A program made the position numbers and the translations under genes. Source: Erysipelotrichaceae bacterium (GTDB lineage Bacteria > Bacillota_I > Bacilli_A > Erysipelotrichales > Erysipelotrichaceae). From it: a DNA stretch of 59,108 bases. A model generated the notes under the pieces. It did not search any database and was not told the DNA's origin. It saw only the letters and a list, made by a program, of their open reading frames with translations. Positions 17,611 through 25,209 of the stretch are shown in pieces; within the stretch, counting starts at the first letter, position 1, and every line of letters starts with the position of its first letter. Location: assembly GCA_017405785.1 (NCBI GenBank), contig JAFQZR010000002.1, positions 1 through 59,108 on the forward strand, given 5' to 3'.

Positions 17611-17619
17611 CTGATAGTA

Positions 17620-17650
17620 AAAAAGAACAGATTCAAATCTGTTCTTTTTT
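17620..17650 (+). terminator. Terminator after queT
   Basis: AAAAAGAACAGATT (17620-17633) pairs with AATCTGTTCTTTTT, ending in a T run. It is strong and nearly symmetric. Confidence 0.85.
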
Positions 17651-17777
17651 TGACTCAGCATATAAAGCCCATATGATATACTTAAAAAGGATTATTTTGG
17701 AGATTTGTAATATGAAAAGGATAATTGTAGGTATTCTTTTCCGATATTACTATATGGTATTAGAGGTATAATTGAAT

Positions 17778-17808
17778 AATTGACACCACATATGGTGTCA
17801 ATTATAAT
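17778..17808 (+). promoter_or_regulatory. hicAB promoter with embedded operator palindrome
   Basis: TTGACA (17780-17785), a 17-base spacer and TATAAT (17803-17808) make a consensus sigma-A promoter. AATTGACACCA (17778-17788) and TGGTGTCAATT (17793-17803) form a perfect 11-base inverted repeat around CATA, covering the -35 and the spacer. This is the expected place for an antitoxin operator. AAAGGAG follows at 17811 and the hicA ATG at 17824. Confidence 0.88.
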
Positions 17809-17823
17809 TTAAAGGAGAATTAG

Positions 17824-18075
17824 ATGTCTAAATGGGATAAACTAATTAGTTGCATAATGTTAATGCCTGGTGATGTTCGTTTTTCAGAATTGAAAACAAT
17901 TCTTGAATCATATGGATATACAATGAGCAGACCCAGGGGTGGTAGCAGTCATTGTGTTTTTCGAAAAGATGGCTGCTTTCCAATAACGATACCGTTACAT
18001 GAACCAACTAAAAGGGTATATGTGAAGATGGTCAGAGATCTGATAGAGGAGAATAGGAAAAATGAAAACGGTTGA
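17824..18075 (+). CDS. hicA: HicA-family toxin (mRNA interferase)
   Basis: An 83-residue basic protein of the HicA fold. FSELKTILESYGY is followed by RPRGGSSHCVFRK with the family's catalytic His (His43) and then TIPLHEPTKRVYVKMVRDL. HicA toxins are double-stranded-RNA-binding-like nucleases that cut mRNA when freed from HicB. AAAGGAG lies 6 bases before ATG 17824. The 3' end overlaps hicB by 14 bases, which suggests translational coupling. The length is normal and no damage is visible, so the pair looks intact. Confidence 0.92.
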   Translation: MSKWDKLISCIMLMPGDVRFSELKTILESYGYTMSRPRGGSSHCVFRKDGCFPITIPLHEPTKRVYVKMVRDLIEENRKNENG

Positions 18076-18418
18076 AGAGTATATGTCTTTACCATACAGG
18101 ATGGAAATAGTTTCTGATAGCTTAGAAGGTGGTTACGTCATCTCTTATCCAGATCTGCCGGGATGTTTATCCAGTGGAAAAGATATTGCTGAGGCAATCA
18201 GAAATGGTGAAGCAGCTAAAAGAGAATGGTTTGTTGCGGCAATTGAATCAGGATATCAGATCAGTGAACCTGATCGGCTTTCATCTTATTCAGGACGATT
18301 CAAACTCAGAATACCTAAAACCTTACACAGAAAACTCGTGATTCAGGCAAAAAACGAAGGTGTCAGTCTTAATCAGTACTGTGTTTATCTCTTAAGCAAA
18401 AACTCAAACCAAATATAA
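18062..18418 (+). CDS. hicB: HicB-family antitoxin with ribbon-helix-helix C-terminus
   Basis: A 118-residue protein. The N-terminal HicB domain (GGYVISYPDLPGCLSSGKD, AIRNGEAAKREWF) is the degenerate RNase H-like fold that binds HicA. The C-terminus (FKLRIPKTLHRKLVIQAK, VSLNQYCVYLL) reads as a ribbon-helix-helix DNA-binding domain. It is the likely ligand of the palindrome at 17778-17803, giving autorepression. ATG 18062 has AGGAGA about 11 bases upstream inside hicA. A terminator at 18455 closes the operon. Confidence 0.92.
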   Translation: MKTVEEYMSLPYRMEIVSDSLEGGYVISYPDLPGCLSSGKDIAEAIRNGEAAKREWFVAAIESGYQISEPDRLSSYSGRFKLRIPKTLHRKLVIQAKNEGVSLNQYCVYLLSKNSNQI

Positions 18419-18454
18419 CAAACGAAGTAGGAAAATGCATACATATTCAAATAC

Positions 18455-18480
18455 AAAGTCCTTTATCAAAAGGACTTTTT
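18455..18480 (+). terminator. Terminator after hicB
   Basis: AAAGTCCTTT (18455-18464) pairs with AAAGGACTTT (18469-18478) around a short loop, followed by T residues. It lies just upstream of sepF. Confidence 0.8.
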
Positions 18481-18515
18481 ATGATAAAATACTAACAGTA
18501 TGGAGGCTTCATATT

Positions 18516-18911
18516 ATGAATAAATTTGTACAGGGTTTAAAGGATTTAGTATCCACAGAAGAAGAAATCGAAGAAGAAGAAGTTGAAGAAGTCGCAGCTA
18601 CATCAGATTATGAACAGCCTGCTCAGAAGAACATTCTGAAGACAGATGCCAAGATGATGATTTTTGAACCACGTTCATACAGCGATGCTACAGAAATCGT
18701 TAAGTACTTAAAGGTTCAGAAGGCATGTGTTGTCAACATTCACCGTCTGCAGAATGAAGTACGTCAGCGTTTGATCGACGTATTATGGGGCGCTGTATAT
18801 GCTATCGACGGCAAGATCCAGAAGGTAGGAACAGATGTATATCTGTGCACACCGAGAAGTGTCACTGTTGACGGCATGGTAGGCGGACCGGAAGCAGAAT
18901 CTGAAGAATAG
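18516..18911 (+). CDS. sepF: Cell division protein SepF
   Basis: A 131-residue protein. The short amphipathic N-terminus (MNKFVQGLKDLV) fits the membrane anchor of SepF, an acidic linker follows (EEEIEEEEVEEV), and the C-terminal domain carries IFEPRSYSDATEIVKYLK, CVVNIHRL and RQRLIDVLWGAVYAIDGKIQKVG. SepF polymerises, bundles FtsZ and helps tether the Z-ring to the membrane. ATG 18516 is chosen because TGGAGG lies 9 bases upstream; an in-frame ATG at 18435 falls before the hicB terminator. The stop shares one base with the ylmH start. ylmG, often found between these genes, is absent. Confidence 0.93.
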   Translation: MNKFVQGLKDLVSTEEEIEEEEVEEVAATSDYEQPAQKNILKTDAKMMIFEPRSYSDATEIVKYLKVQKACVVNIHRLQNEVRQRLIDVLWGAVYAIDGKIQKVGTDVYLCTPRSVTVDGMVGGPEAESEE

Positions 18912-19663
18912 TGAACAATAACGTATTTCAGCATTTTCAGGGATATGAACTATTAATCAAGACTCTGGAAGAAGGAGTCAGAAGATACAGACGAAACGGT
19001 ATACCTTATGTATACGGTTTTGTTGGCTTAGATGTATGTAACGTTGTTACAAAGTATCTGGGAAATGAAGTGGAATATTTGTTAGATGGGGGATATGATA
19101 AAGCCTTCAGCAAGTATCTGGTAATCGGAGAGGATCTCGATCCGGCTGATTACATTACTTGCCTGAAGGCTCCTTTTAATCCCGAGTATAACAGTATCAG
19201 CCACAGAGACGTGCTTGGAGCAGTTTACTCACTGGGCATTGATGAAAGCCAGTTCGGTGACTTGTGGGTCGAAGATGATGCCATATATCTGTATTGCGAC
19301 AAGAACATGGCCAGCTTCATAATGAACAATCTGACCCAGATAAAAAGGGCCAGAGTTCAGTTAAGCGAACTTGATCATTTACCGCGGCAGATCTTCAGAT
19401 TCCGTGAATTCCAGATCACGGTTTCCAGTATGAGACTGGATACCGTACTATCTTCAATCATCCGAAAATCAAGGGAAAAAGCCCGGAAAATGATCCATGG
19501 ATCGCTGGTTTCGGTGAACTATCAGACTATTGAAGATTGTGATCATCTATGCAATAATAGTGATATATTATCGGTCAGGGGTGTCGGACGTTTCATGATA
19601 GGTGAAACAGTAACCAAAACCCGCAGCGGTAATATGATCATAAAAGCCAGACAGTTTGTCTGA
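18911..19663 (+). CDS. ylmH: YlmH-family S4-domain RNA-binding protein
   Basis: A 250-residue protein that starts at GTG 18911, sharing one base with the sepF stop. The N-terminal two thirds resemble the YlmH body (LGAVYSLGI, IGDLW-like QFGDLWVEDD). Residues about 178-240 form an S4 RNA-binding domain (MRLDTVLSSIIRKSREKARKM, then SVRGVGRFMIGE). The family binds ribosomal or tRNA-like RNA and is linked to the division cluster by position and to rescue of stalled large subunits in related species. Direct evidence here is only family and context. Confidence 0.88.
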   Translation: MNNNVFQHFQGYELLIKTLEEGVRRYRRNGIPYVYGFVGLDVCNVVTKYLGNEVEYLLDGGYDKAFSKYLVIGEDLDPADYITCLKAPFNPEYNSISHRDVLGAVYSLGIDESQFGDLWVEDDAIYLYCDKNMASFIMNNLTQIKRARVQLSELDHLPRQIFRFREFQITVSSMRLDTVLSSIIRKSREKARKMIHGSLVSVNYQTIEDCDHLCNNSDILSVRGVGRFMIGETVTKTRSGNMIIKARQFV

Positions 19664-19677
19664 GGGAGGTGTCATCC

Positions 19678-20157
19678 ATGGATAACTTACAGCGTTTTGA
19701 CATAGTAGATAATGGATACGATATCAACCAGGTCAATAACGAGATTGACAGACTGAATGCTGAGATCGACGAGCTGAATAAGAAGGCCGAGGTCTATCAG
19801 CGTCAGATTTTAACGGTATCAAGACAGTTTAATCAGATCAGAAACCGTTACCGGCAGATAAACAATGAACTGAAAATGAAAGAGAAAGCGGCTGATGATG
19901 TCAGCCGAATGGCTCTGACGGAAGCCAATTCCATCATTGAAACTGCCAACAACAATGCTGAGGACATCGTCAATGAAGCCGGTGTCAAGGCGCAGAGAAT
20001 ACTGCTGGAAGCAGAGCAGTACAGACAGAAAATACTGGAAATCAAGAAAGATCTCAGTAACCAGCTTGAGCTATATCTCAGGACACTACAGGATGTTGAA
20101 GTGCCTGAGGAGCCGAAATTTAACGAAAGACTTCTTGATTACGACATCAATCTTTAA
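19678..20157 (+). CDS. divIVA: DivIVA-like coiled-coil protein
   Basis: A 159-residue protein. ATG 19678 is favoured because GGGAGG (19664-19669) is 8 bases upstream; the GTG at 19669 lies in the site itself. FDIVDNGYDINQVNNEIDRL is recognisable as the DivIVA N-terminal motif, but the usual Phe-Arg pair before GYD is replaced (DNGYD), so the curved-membrane insertion described for DivIVA may be altered. Most of the remainder is a heptad-rich coiled coil with an Ala-rich stretch (DIVNEAGVKAQRILLEAEQY). Its place between ylmH and ileS is the classic divIVA position. It probably organises poles or septum. Confidence 0.82.
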   Translation: MDNLQRFDIVDNGYDINQVNNEIDRLNAEIDELNKKAEVYQRQILTVSRQFNQIRNRYRQINNELKMKEKAADDVSRMALTEANSIIETANNNAEDIVNEAGVKAQRILLEAEQYRQKILEIKKDLSNQLELYLRTLQDVEVPEEPKFNERLLDYDINL

Positions 20158-20177
20158 GAATAAAGGCAGAGAAAAAG

Positions 20178-20386
20178 ACAGGCTGTTAAACAGGGGAATA
20201 CAGAGAACTGATGGTTGGTGAGAATCAGTCAAATGTTTAATAAGATATCACTTTGGAGCCGTGCTTGCGACAGGTAGTGAGCACCGTATATCCGCGTTAA
20301 GGAATTTGAGGGCATATGAGCAATCATATGAACTAAGGTGGTACCGCGTTTTACAGACGTCCTTAGCTGGACGTCTTTATTTGTTT
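20178..20386 (+). promoter_or_regulatory. T-box riboswitch (tRNA-Ile) upstream of ileS
   Basis: The leader has the stem I terminal motif ATGGTTGGTGAGAAT near 20210, the conserved T-box AAGGTGGTACCGCG (about 20335-20348) and a terminator stem AGACGTCC/GGACGTCT (20355-20376) followed by TTTATTTGTTTT. TTAAACA/TGTTTAA define the helix next to the specifier loop, placing ATC at 20247-20249 as the isoleucine specifier. Uncharged tRNA-Ile would favour the antiterminator and switch ileS on. Confidence 0.92.
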
Positions 20387-20402
20387 TAGGAGGGAATTAT
20401 AT

Positions 20403-23156
20403 ATGGACTACAAAGACACGCTGCACATGCCAAATACCGCATTTGAAATGAGAGGCAATCTGCCTCGTAAGGAACCTGGCATTCAGCAGAAATGGGAAGA
20501 AATGAGACTTTATGACAGGATGGTTGCTGCCCGTGAAGGACGGCCACTTTACGTTCTGCATGACGGACCGCCATACGCCAACGGCAACCTGCATATGGGA
20601 ACAGCCATGAACAGATGCCTGAAGGACTTCGTTGTCAAAAGCAGACACATGTCAGGTTATCAGATCAGCTTCTATCCGGGCTGGGATACTCACGGTTTAC
20701 CGATTGAAAATGCCATGCCTAAGCTGGGCTATGACCGCAAGAAGATGTCTACGGCTGATTTCCGCGCCAAGTGCGAGGAATATGCTCTGAAGCAGATCGA
20801 AGTACAGAAGGCAACGGAGAAAAGACTGGGAACAGTCGCTGATTTTGACAATCCATATATTACCCTGCAGAAAACCTTTGAAGCTGACCAGATCAGAACC
20901 TTCGGCAAGATGGCTCTTAAGGGACTCATCTTCCAGGGCATGAAGCCTATTTACTGGTCACCGGAAAGAGAGAGTGCTGTCGCTGACAGTGAAATAGAGT
21001 ATCACGACAAAAAGGACCCGACTGTCTTCGTTACTTTTGACGTCAAGGACGGAAAGGGCATTCTTGACGGCGATGAGAAGTTTGTCATCTGGACAACCAC
21101 GCCATGGACCTTACCTGGAAACACCGCCATCACTTTACATCCGCAGTTTGAATATGCTGTAGTGCAGTGTGAAAAGGGTAAACTGATCATGTTAAGAAGC
21201 CTGGTAGTTACTCTAATGCAGAAGTTTGGCTTCGAAAACTATGAAATTATCAAGACTTACAAGGGTAAAGACCTCGAATACATCACCTGCAGGCATGTTC
21301 TGTATCCTGATACCAGAGAATCACTGATATGTAACGCTGACTACGTTACCGATGAAGACGGTACCGGATGTGTTCATACTGCCGGCGGTCATGGTCTTGA
21401 CGACTTCATGACCACGACCAGATACGGCTTACCGCCATTATGCCCGGTTGATGAAAAGGGCTGCATGACCGCAGAAGCCGGTGACTGGCTACAAGGACAG
21501 TTTGTCTTTGATGCCAACAAGACCATCGTTGTCAGACTGGAAGAGATCGGACATCTGCTGAAGATGGAATGGATCACCCACAGCTATCCTCATGATGAAA
21601 GAATGAAGAAGCCTGTCATCTTCCGTGCCACTACTCAGTGGTTTGCGTCAATCGAGAAGATCAAGGATCAGTTACTGAAAGCTGTTGATGATACCACATG
21701 GCATAATGAATGGGGTCACACCCGCATCTATAACATGATCAAGGACCGCAAGGACTGGTGCATTTCCCGTCAGAGAGTCTGGGGCGTACCAATTCCAATA
21801 ATCTATGATGAAGCTCATAAGCCGATCATTGATGAAGTGATCTTTGAACATGTCGCCCAGTTATTTGAACAGTACGGTTCCAATGTCTGGTTTGAAAGAG
21901 AAGCCAAGGATCTGTTACCGGAAGGATACACAAACCCTGGTTCACCTAACGGTATCTTTACCAAGGAAACCGACATAATGGACGTCTGGTTTGACTCCGG
22001 TTCATCACATAACACCTTCGCCAGAAGAGGTCTTCCTTATCCATGTGACTTGTACCTGGAAGGCAGCGACCAGTACAGAGGCTGGTTTAACTCCTCATTA
22101 TCAGTTGGCGTAGCCACTCATGACGGCCTGGCGCCTTATAAGGCTGTTCTGTCTCACGGTTATGTCGTTGACGGCAAGGGCATGGCCATGCATAAGTCCG
22201 TCGGCAATACTGTTGACCCAATGAAGGTCATGGAACAGTATGGCGCTGACATCTTAAGACTGTGGGCTACTCTGGTAGACTTCAAGCAGGACATGAGATG
22301 TTCTGATGACATCCTGAAGCAGGATGCTGAATTCTATAAGAAAGTGCGTAACACCTTCAGATATCTGTTAGGCAACTGTAATACCACGACCAAGCAGGGC
22401 GATAAGGATTTCGTCTATGAAGAAGACAGAGTTCCTTACGAAAAGCTGGAAAGCCTGGATCAGTACATCATCTGCTTACTCAATGATGTTATTGAAAAGG
22501 TCAGAAATGCCTACGACAGTTATAACTTCATTGAAGTCAGCACGACCATGATCAACTTCATGACCAATACGATGAGTGCCTTCTACATGGACTATGCCAA
22601 GGATATCCTGTATATCGAAAAGCTTGATTCCTTAAGAAGAAGACAGGTTCAGACCGTATTCTATGAAGTTACCGATGCCTTAGTCAGACTGTGGGCACCG
22701 ATCCTGTCATTCACATCTGAAGAGATCTATTCAATGTTCAAGCCGGAAGTTGAATCAGTATTTTTGACCAGATTCCCTGAGGTTGTCAAGCATGAAAACG
22801 CTGAACAGCTGAAGCGGAAGTGGGGCAAGTACATGGATATCAGAGATGACGTTCTCAAGGCTCTGGAAGAAGCCCGTAACAGCAACCTCATCGGCAAGGC
22901 TCTGGAAGCCAAGGTCTTCTACAAGCCAAAGGAAGAATACAAGGCTGCCATTGAAGGCTTAAGCGAACATGATCTGGCTCAGTTAGTCATCACATCACAG
23001 TTTGAAGTATGCGATGAGGAATTCGATGAATATCCTACCGGCTGGATCAAGATCGAGAAGTTTGAAGGATATACATGTCCGAGATGCTGGAACGTTGTCA
23101 GTCATGTTGACGAAAACGGTCTGTGTGACAGATGTCACGATATTCTGAATAAGTAG
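20403..23156 (+). CDS. ileS: Isoleucyl-tRNA synthetase
   Basis: A 917-residue class I synthetase that charges tRNA-Ile in the cytoplasm. PPYANGNLHMGTAMN is the HIGH-type motif. The editing domain lies in the middle (WTTTPWTLPGNTA near residue 230). DWCISRQRVWGVPIP and DVWFDSGSSH are typical of IleRS. The KMSKS position (residues 595-599) reads AMHKS, so the first Lys and the first Ser of the consensus are changed. The C-terminal zinc site CPRCW...CDRC is present, as in the bacterial type with full C-terminus. ATG 20403 has AGGAGG 9 bases upstream, and expression is under the T-box. A weak hairpin follows. Confidence 0.95.
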   Translation: MDYKDTLHMPNTAFEMRGNLPRKEPGIQQKWEEMRLYDRMVAAREGRPLYVLHDGPPYANGNLHMGTAMNRCLKDFVVKSRHMSGYQISFYPGWDTHGLPIENAMPKLGYDRKKMSTADFRAKCEEYALKQIEVQKATEKRLGTVADFDNPYITLQKTFEADQIRTFGKMALKGLIFQGMKPIYWSPERESAVADSEIEYHDKKDPTVFVTFDVKDGKGILDGDEKFVIWTTTPWTLPGNTAITLHPQFEYAVVQCEKGKLIMLRSLVVTLMQKFGFENYEIIKTYKGKDLEYITCRHVLYPDTRESLICNADYVTDEDGTGCVHTAGGHGLDDFMTTTRYGLPPLCPVDEKGCMTAEAGDWLQGQFVFDANKTIVVRLEEIGHLLKMEWITHSYPHDERMKKPVIFRATTQWFASIEKIKDQLLKAVDDTTWHNEWGHTRIYNMIKDRKDWCISRQRVWGVPIPIIYDEAHKPIIDEVIFEHVAQLFEQYGSNVWFEREAKDLLPEGYTNPGSPNGIFTKETDIMDVWFDSGSSHNTFARRGLPYPCDLYLEGSDQYRGWFNSSLSVGVATHDGLAPYKAVLSHGYVVDGKGMAMHKSVGNTVDPMKVMEQYGADILRLWATLVDFKQDMRCSDDILKQDAEFYKKVRNTFRYLLGNCNTTTKQGDKDFVYEEDRVPYEKLESLDQYIICLLNDVIEKVRNAYDSYNFIEVSTTMINFMTNTMSAFYMDYAKDILYIEKLDSLRRRQVQTVFYEVTDALVRLWAPILSFTSEEIYSMFKPEVESVFLTRFPEVVKHENAEQLKRKWGKYMDIRDDVLKALEEARNSNLIGKALEAKVFYKPKEEYKAAIEGLSEHDLAQLVITSQFEVCDEEFDEYPTGWIKIEKFEGYTCPRCWNVVSHVDENGLCDRCHDILNK

Positions 23157-23164
23157 TATTATGA

Positions 23165-23199
23165 AAAGGGCTGAAACTGTAAATGGTTATCAGTCCTTT
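23165..23199 (+). terminator. Probable weak terminator after ileS
   Basis: AAAGGGCTGA (23165-23174) pairs with TCAGTCCTTT (23190-23199) with one G-U pair and a long loop. The downstream T stretch is broken (ATTTATG). Confidence 0.5.
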
Positions 23200-23245
23200 A
23201 TTTATGATAGAATGATAAAGGTAAGGTAATGAAAGGATGATCCAG

Positions 23246-23971
23246 ATGGTAATCAATTCAACTGAAAACAGCCGTATTATAAAATATGCCAAACTTAAGC
23301 AGAAGAAATACCGTGATCTGTATAAGCTTTTCATTGTGGAAGAAAAGCATCTGATTGAGGAGGCTATTAAGGCTGATTTACTTGATACGCTGATCATCAG
23401 AGAGGGATGTGACAATCCTTTTGACCAAGAAGCATTATGGGTATCGGAAGCTGTGATGAAGAAGATGTCCAGCAATGTATCGCTTAATGACTGCATAGGC
23501 ATATGCCGAATACCTGAAGAAAAAGATCTGAAAGGAATTTCATTCATCATTCTCGAAAACGTTCAGGATCCGGGAAATGTCGGAACGATCATCCGTACGG
23601 CATATTCGCTTGGGTATGATGCCGTACTTTTAAGTAAAGCATGTGCCTCACCTTACAGTTATAAGACAGTACAGTCAACCCAGGGTGCATTGTTTCATAT
23701 CCCGGTAATAACCGGTGAAATAGAAACACTTATTGAGAAAGTGAAACAGCTTGGCTGTAGGGTATATGCCACCACACTTGACAGCAGCCATTCTCTGAGG
23801 GAAACCGTCAAGACGGAGAAGTATGCACTGTTAATGGGAAATGAAGGTCAGGGGCTCTCAGAGAAGGCGATAGGCCTTTCTGATGAAAACATCAGAATCG
23901 AAATGGCAAACTTTGAGTCATTGAATGTTGCCATAGCCATGGGCATCTGTGCCTACTGGTTCAAGCACTGA
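23246..23971 (+). CDS. TrmH/SpoU-family RNA 2'-O-methyltransferase
   Basis: A 241-residue protein. The N-terminal segment (KYAKLKQKKYRDLYKLFIVEE) is the substrate-binding domain seen in rRNA methylases of this group. The SPOUT knot has its three signatures: NVQDPGNVGTIIRTA, LLMGNEGQGLS and FESLNVAIAMGICAY. It uses S-adenosylmethionine to methylate a ribose in rRNA or tRNA; the target base cannot be assigned. ATG 23246 is favoured because GAAAGG lies 9 bases before it; an ATG at 23237 directly abuts that site. TATGAT at 23203 may be a -10. Confidence 0.9.
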   Translation: MVINSTENSRIIKYAKLKQKKYRDLYKLFIVEEKHLIEEAIKADLLDTLIIREGCDNPFDQEALWVSEAVMKKMSSNVSLNDCIGICRIPEEKDLKGISFIILENVQDPGNVGTIIRTAYSLGYDAVLLSKACASPYSYKTVQSTQGALFHIPVITGEIETLIEKVKQLGCRVYATTLDSSHSLRETVKTEKYALLMGNEGQGLSEKAIGLSDENIRIEMANFESLNVAIAMGICAYWFKH

Positions 23972-24015
23972 GTATATAATATAAACGGAGACAATAATTC
24001 AGGAAAGGTAATAAT

Positions 24016-25122
24016 ATGAAGAAAGAACACAAATTATATCTGGCCAGTCCGTTATGCTTCTATCCTAACGGCTATTCTATGTGGAACAGCTACCGTAAGG
24101 AAGCGGAGTTCTACGGTTTTACGGTAACCATGCCTAATGACAATAAGCTTGTTGAAGAGGGTGAAACCGTCAGTAAGCGGGAAATGAGCGACAGGATCTT
24201 CCAGAACTGTGTCTGGGGAATTACCGGTGTTGACGGCATTCTGGTCAATCTGGAAACCTACCGCGGCAGTGAACCTGACGGAGGCTCCATCTATGAGATG
24301 GGCATGGCTTACGCTGTCGGGGCCAGATGCTACGGCTATACCAGAGATAAGAGAACTGTAGGTGTCAAGTATCAGGCTGCCAGATATAACGAAGAAGTAA
24401 CAGGTGCCTATGATATCAACGGCAATGTATTAGGCCATCATGAGTTACCGTTCTCAGTAGATGTTTGTGCAGCTGCCAAGATCATTGAAGGCAATTTTTC
24501 CGACTGTCTGATGATCTACAGAACCGACCTGGAAGAAGAAAGCAAGCTCCAGGGGGTCCGCGGTTATAAGTGCGTTAAGGATGAACCGAAGGTTACCATT
24601 GAAAAGGGTGACAGACCGGTAGTCTATGTCTCAACCAGTGACCGTGACAATCCGGATGCAGCTGAGAAATATGAACAGTGGCGTAAAGTTTTAAACGATG
24701 CCGGATTTGAAGCATATTTCCCGACAGATAAGGCAGCAGGAGTGGAAGACATCGAAACTGATGACATCTACACAAAGGCCTATAACCTGTTTGACCGCTA
24801 TACTCAGCATGTCCGCAACTGTGACATCATCATTCTGGATCTCAACGATTACAGAGGAGGCTATGAGCCTAACAGCGACGTAGCATTTGAAGCAGGCTTT
24901 GCCTACATGCAGGGCAAGAAGATGTATGGATATATGGATGACGTAAAGCCAATGATCGAGAGAATTCCTAATGTTCTGACGGCAGAGGACAGCCGTGACT
25001 TCAACGGTATGAACGTAGAAAACTTCGACGGTCCGCTGAATCTGATGTTCGGTGCCAGCGTGAAGCTGTTTGATGACGAATTCCCGGAAATGATCAGAAA
25101 GATCGCTGAGGATCTGAAATAA
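24016..25122 (+). CDS. Tandem-domain nucleoside 2-deoxyribosyltransferase-like protein
   Basis: A 368-residue protein made of two nucleoside 2-deoxyribosyltransferase (PF05014-type) domains. Domain 1, residues about 5-180, has KLYLASPLCFYPNG, GVDGILVNLETYRG and GGSIYEMGMAYAVG. Domain 2, residues about 200-345, has PVVYVSTSDRDNPD, CDIIILDLNDYRGG and SDVAFEAGFAYMQG. The nucleophilic Glu position of the family is kept in both (Glu94 and Glu292). Family members move a deoxyribose between bases for salvage, and relatives hydrolyse nucleotides. AGGAAAGG precedes ATG 24016 and a strong terminator follows, so it is probably monocistronic. The substrate is not predictable. Confidence 0.82.
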   Translation: MKKEHKLYLASPLCFYPNGYSMWNSYRKEAEFYGFTVTMPNDNKLVEEGETVSKREMSDRIFQNCVWGITGVDGILVNLETYRGSEPDGGSIYEMGMAYAVGARCYGYTRDKRTVGVKYQAARYNEEVTGAYDINGNVLGHHELPFSVDVCAAAKIIEGNFSDCLMIYRTDLEEESKLQGVRGYKCVKDEPKVTIEKGDRPVVYVSTSDRDNPDAAEKYEQWRKVLNDAGFEAYFPTDKAAGVEDIETDDIYTKAYNLFDRYTQHVRNCDIIILDLNDYRGGYEPNSDVAFEAGFAYMQGKKMYGYMDDVKPMIERIPNVLTAEDSRDFNGMNVENFDGPLNLMFGASVKLFDDEFPEMIRKIAEDLK

Positions 25123-25126
25123 TAAG

Positions 25127-25150
25127 AAAAAGCCCAGATGGGCTTTTTTT
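25127..25150 (+). terminator. Terminator of the deoxyribosyltransferase gene
   Basis: AAAAAGCCC (25127-25135), loop AGAT, GGGCTTTTT (25140-25148) and further T residues. Confidence 0.9.
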
Positions 25151-25209
25151 CTGTGGTTTGAGCAGAGGAGTGTTGTTGTATAATCTAATTAGGATTTGCA
25201 GGTGGATTT

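Noticed and set aside
17712-17771. 19-codon ORF upstream of hicA with a GGAG 10 bases before its ATG
   Set aside because: Very short, no recognisable motif and no convincing promoter at correct spacing. It could be a gene remnant, but nothing supports a product.
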